Assembly: GCF_009296265.1 (NCBI RefSeq)
Contig: NZ_WBJS01000004.1
Span: forward strand, 186,001-250,000
Direction: 5' to 3'
Length of the DNA: 64,000 nucleotides
From: Thioclava sp. JE_KL1
GTDB taxonomy: Bacteria; Pseudomonadota; Alphaproteobacteria; Rhodobacterales; Rhodobacteraceae
Positions 63,652-64,000 of the stretch are shown piece after piece (the stretch's first letter is position 1; each line of letters opens with the position of its first letter). The notes beneath the pieces were generated by a model. It was not told the DNA's origin, made no database searches, and saw nothing but the letters and a program-made list of their open reading frames with translations. A program made the position numbers and the translations under genes.

Positions 63652-64000
63652 ACCGGCTGCGCTACCTCTGGGGGCATCACAAGATCGCCTCGCTGGGCTT
63701 CATCCTCGCGGTCGCGCTGTCGTTGTTCTTCGGCGCAAGGTTCGTCTCGCGCGCGATCTACTGGTCCGACCCCGCCCATCTGCACCAAAGCCCCGAGGAA
63801 TGGATGACGCCGGGCTATATCGCGCGCAGCTGGCATCTGGAGATCGAGGAGGTCGACGCGATCCTCGGCATCGAGGATGGGCGTGCGCTGGTCGGCGCGG
63901 GCCGCCCGACCCTGGAACGTATCGCCAAGGCCAAAGGCGAGCCGCTGCAGGATCTGATCCGCAAACTCTCGCTCGGCCTGCCCAAGACGATCGCCGATAA
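63648..64000 (+). CDS. Conserved hypothetical membrane-anchored protein (truncated at window edge)
   Basis: The first 117 residues of a protein coupled to the CoxE-like gene by a 4-base overlap. A single N-terminal helix (about 14-32, IASLGFILAVALSLFFGA) follows a short basic start (MNRLRYLWGHHK), so most of the protein should be periplasmic. PEEWMTPGYIARSWHLEIEE and RPTLERIAKAKG follow. No family is recognised; the rest lies beyond the window. Confidence 0.7.
   Translation, partial: MNRLRYLWGHHKIASLGFILAVALSLFFGARFVSRAIYWSDPAHLHQSPEEWMTPGYIARSWHLEIEEVDAILGIEDGRALVGAGRPTLERIAKAKGEPLQDLIRKLSLGLPKTIAD

Noticed and set aside
1-64000. CRISPR arrays, tRNA/rRNA genes, insertion sequences, integrases, defence systems
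   Set aside because: No regularly spaced direct repeats, no tRNA cloverleaf or rRNA sequence, and no transposase, integrase or nuclease-type frames were recognised.

Overview
The window is about 64 kb of high-GC chromosomal DNA from an alphaproteobacterium, almost certainly a member of the Rhodobacteraceae (Rhodobacterales). The evidence is the nifR3(dusB)-ntrB-ntrC-ntrY-ntrX order, NtrC and NtrX proteins without the GAFTGA loop, a fused ispDF gene, a class II DAHP synthase, and many small proteins that look like Rhodobacteraceae conserved hypotheticals. Genus cannot be fixed from the sequence alone. No tRNA, rRNA, CRISPR array, prophage or insertion sequence was seen, and most of the window reads as ordinary core genome.

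Region by region. 1-10.7 kb (mostly minus strand) is the envelope/isoprenoid cluster pyrH-frr-uppS-cdsA-dxr-rseP-(57-aa membrane protein)-terminator-bamA-skp-fabZ, with miaA divergent from pyrH. 10.8-18.0 kb holds an AraC-type regulator, an NAD-dependent aldehyde dehydrogenase, a secreted subtilisin-like protease and a GntR-GNAT pair. 18.2-22.9 kb is a PotABCD-like ABC importer ending in a hydantoin-racemase-family gene; its binding-protein gene carries a frameshift. 22.9-32.3 kb is housekeeping: a GAF/Fis regulator, rlmE, ppx, a phoR-like kinase, a gamma carbonic anhydrase, gmk, yicC, a PAS protein and DAHP synthase. 32.5-38.9 kb is a GlxA-type regulator followed by a complete branched-chain-amino-acid-type (Liv) importer. 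39-46.2 kb is the nitrogen regulatory cluster. 46.4-51.2 kb has ispDF, pgpA, cinA/pncC, an ammonium transporter, a Coq10/RatA-like protein, hpt and a 60-aa protein. 51.3-57.4 kb is a second complete Liv importer with a divergent LysR regulator. 57.4-64 kb has an EF-hand protein, a methyl-tetrahydrofolate trio that looks like part of a split B12-dependent methionine synthase, a DUF2927-like lipoprotein, a 55-aa membrane protein, a CoxE-like VWA protein and a truncated final gene.

The points most worth following are regulatory. The same inverted repeat, CTGTCTC-N6-GAGACAG, lies upstream of the aldehyde dehydrogenase and of the GAF/Fis regulator 10 kb away, which suggests a regulator-target pair. 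A bipartite stem-loop repeat with a conserved GGATA(T/C)TT-containing tail occurs three times. Each of the three ABC operons has a strong stem-loop directly after the binding-protein gene. The GntR/ABC-transporter intergenic region contains two perfect palindromes. Four short proteins (55 to 60 residues, plus a 103-residue one) have good ribosome-binding sites or start/stop overlaps and are easily missed.
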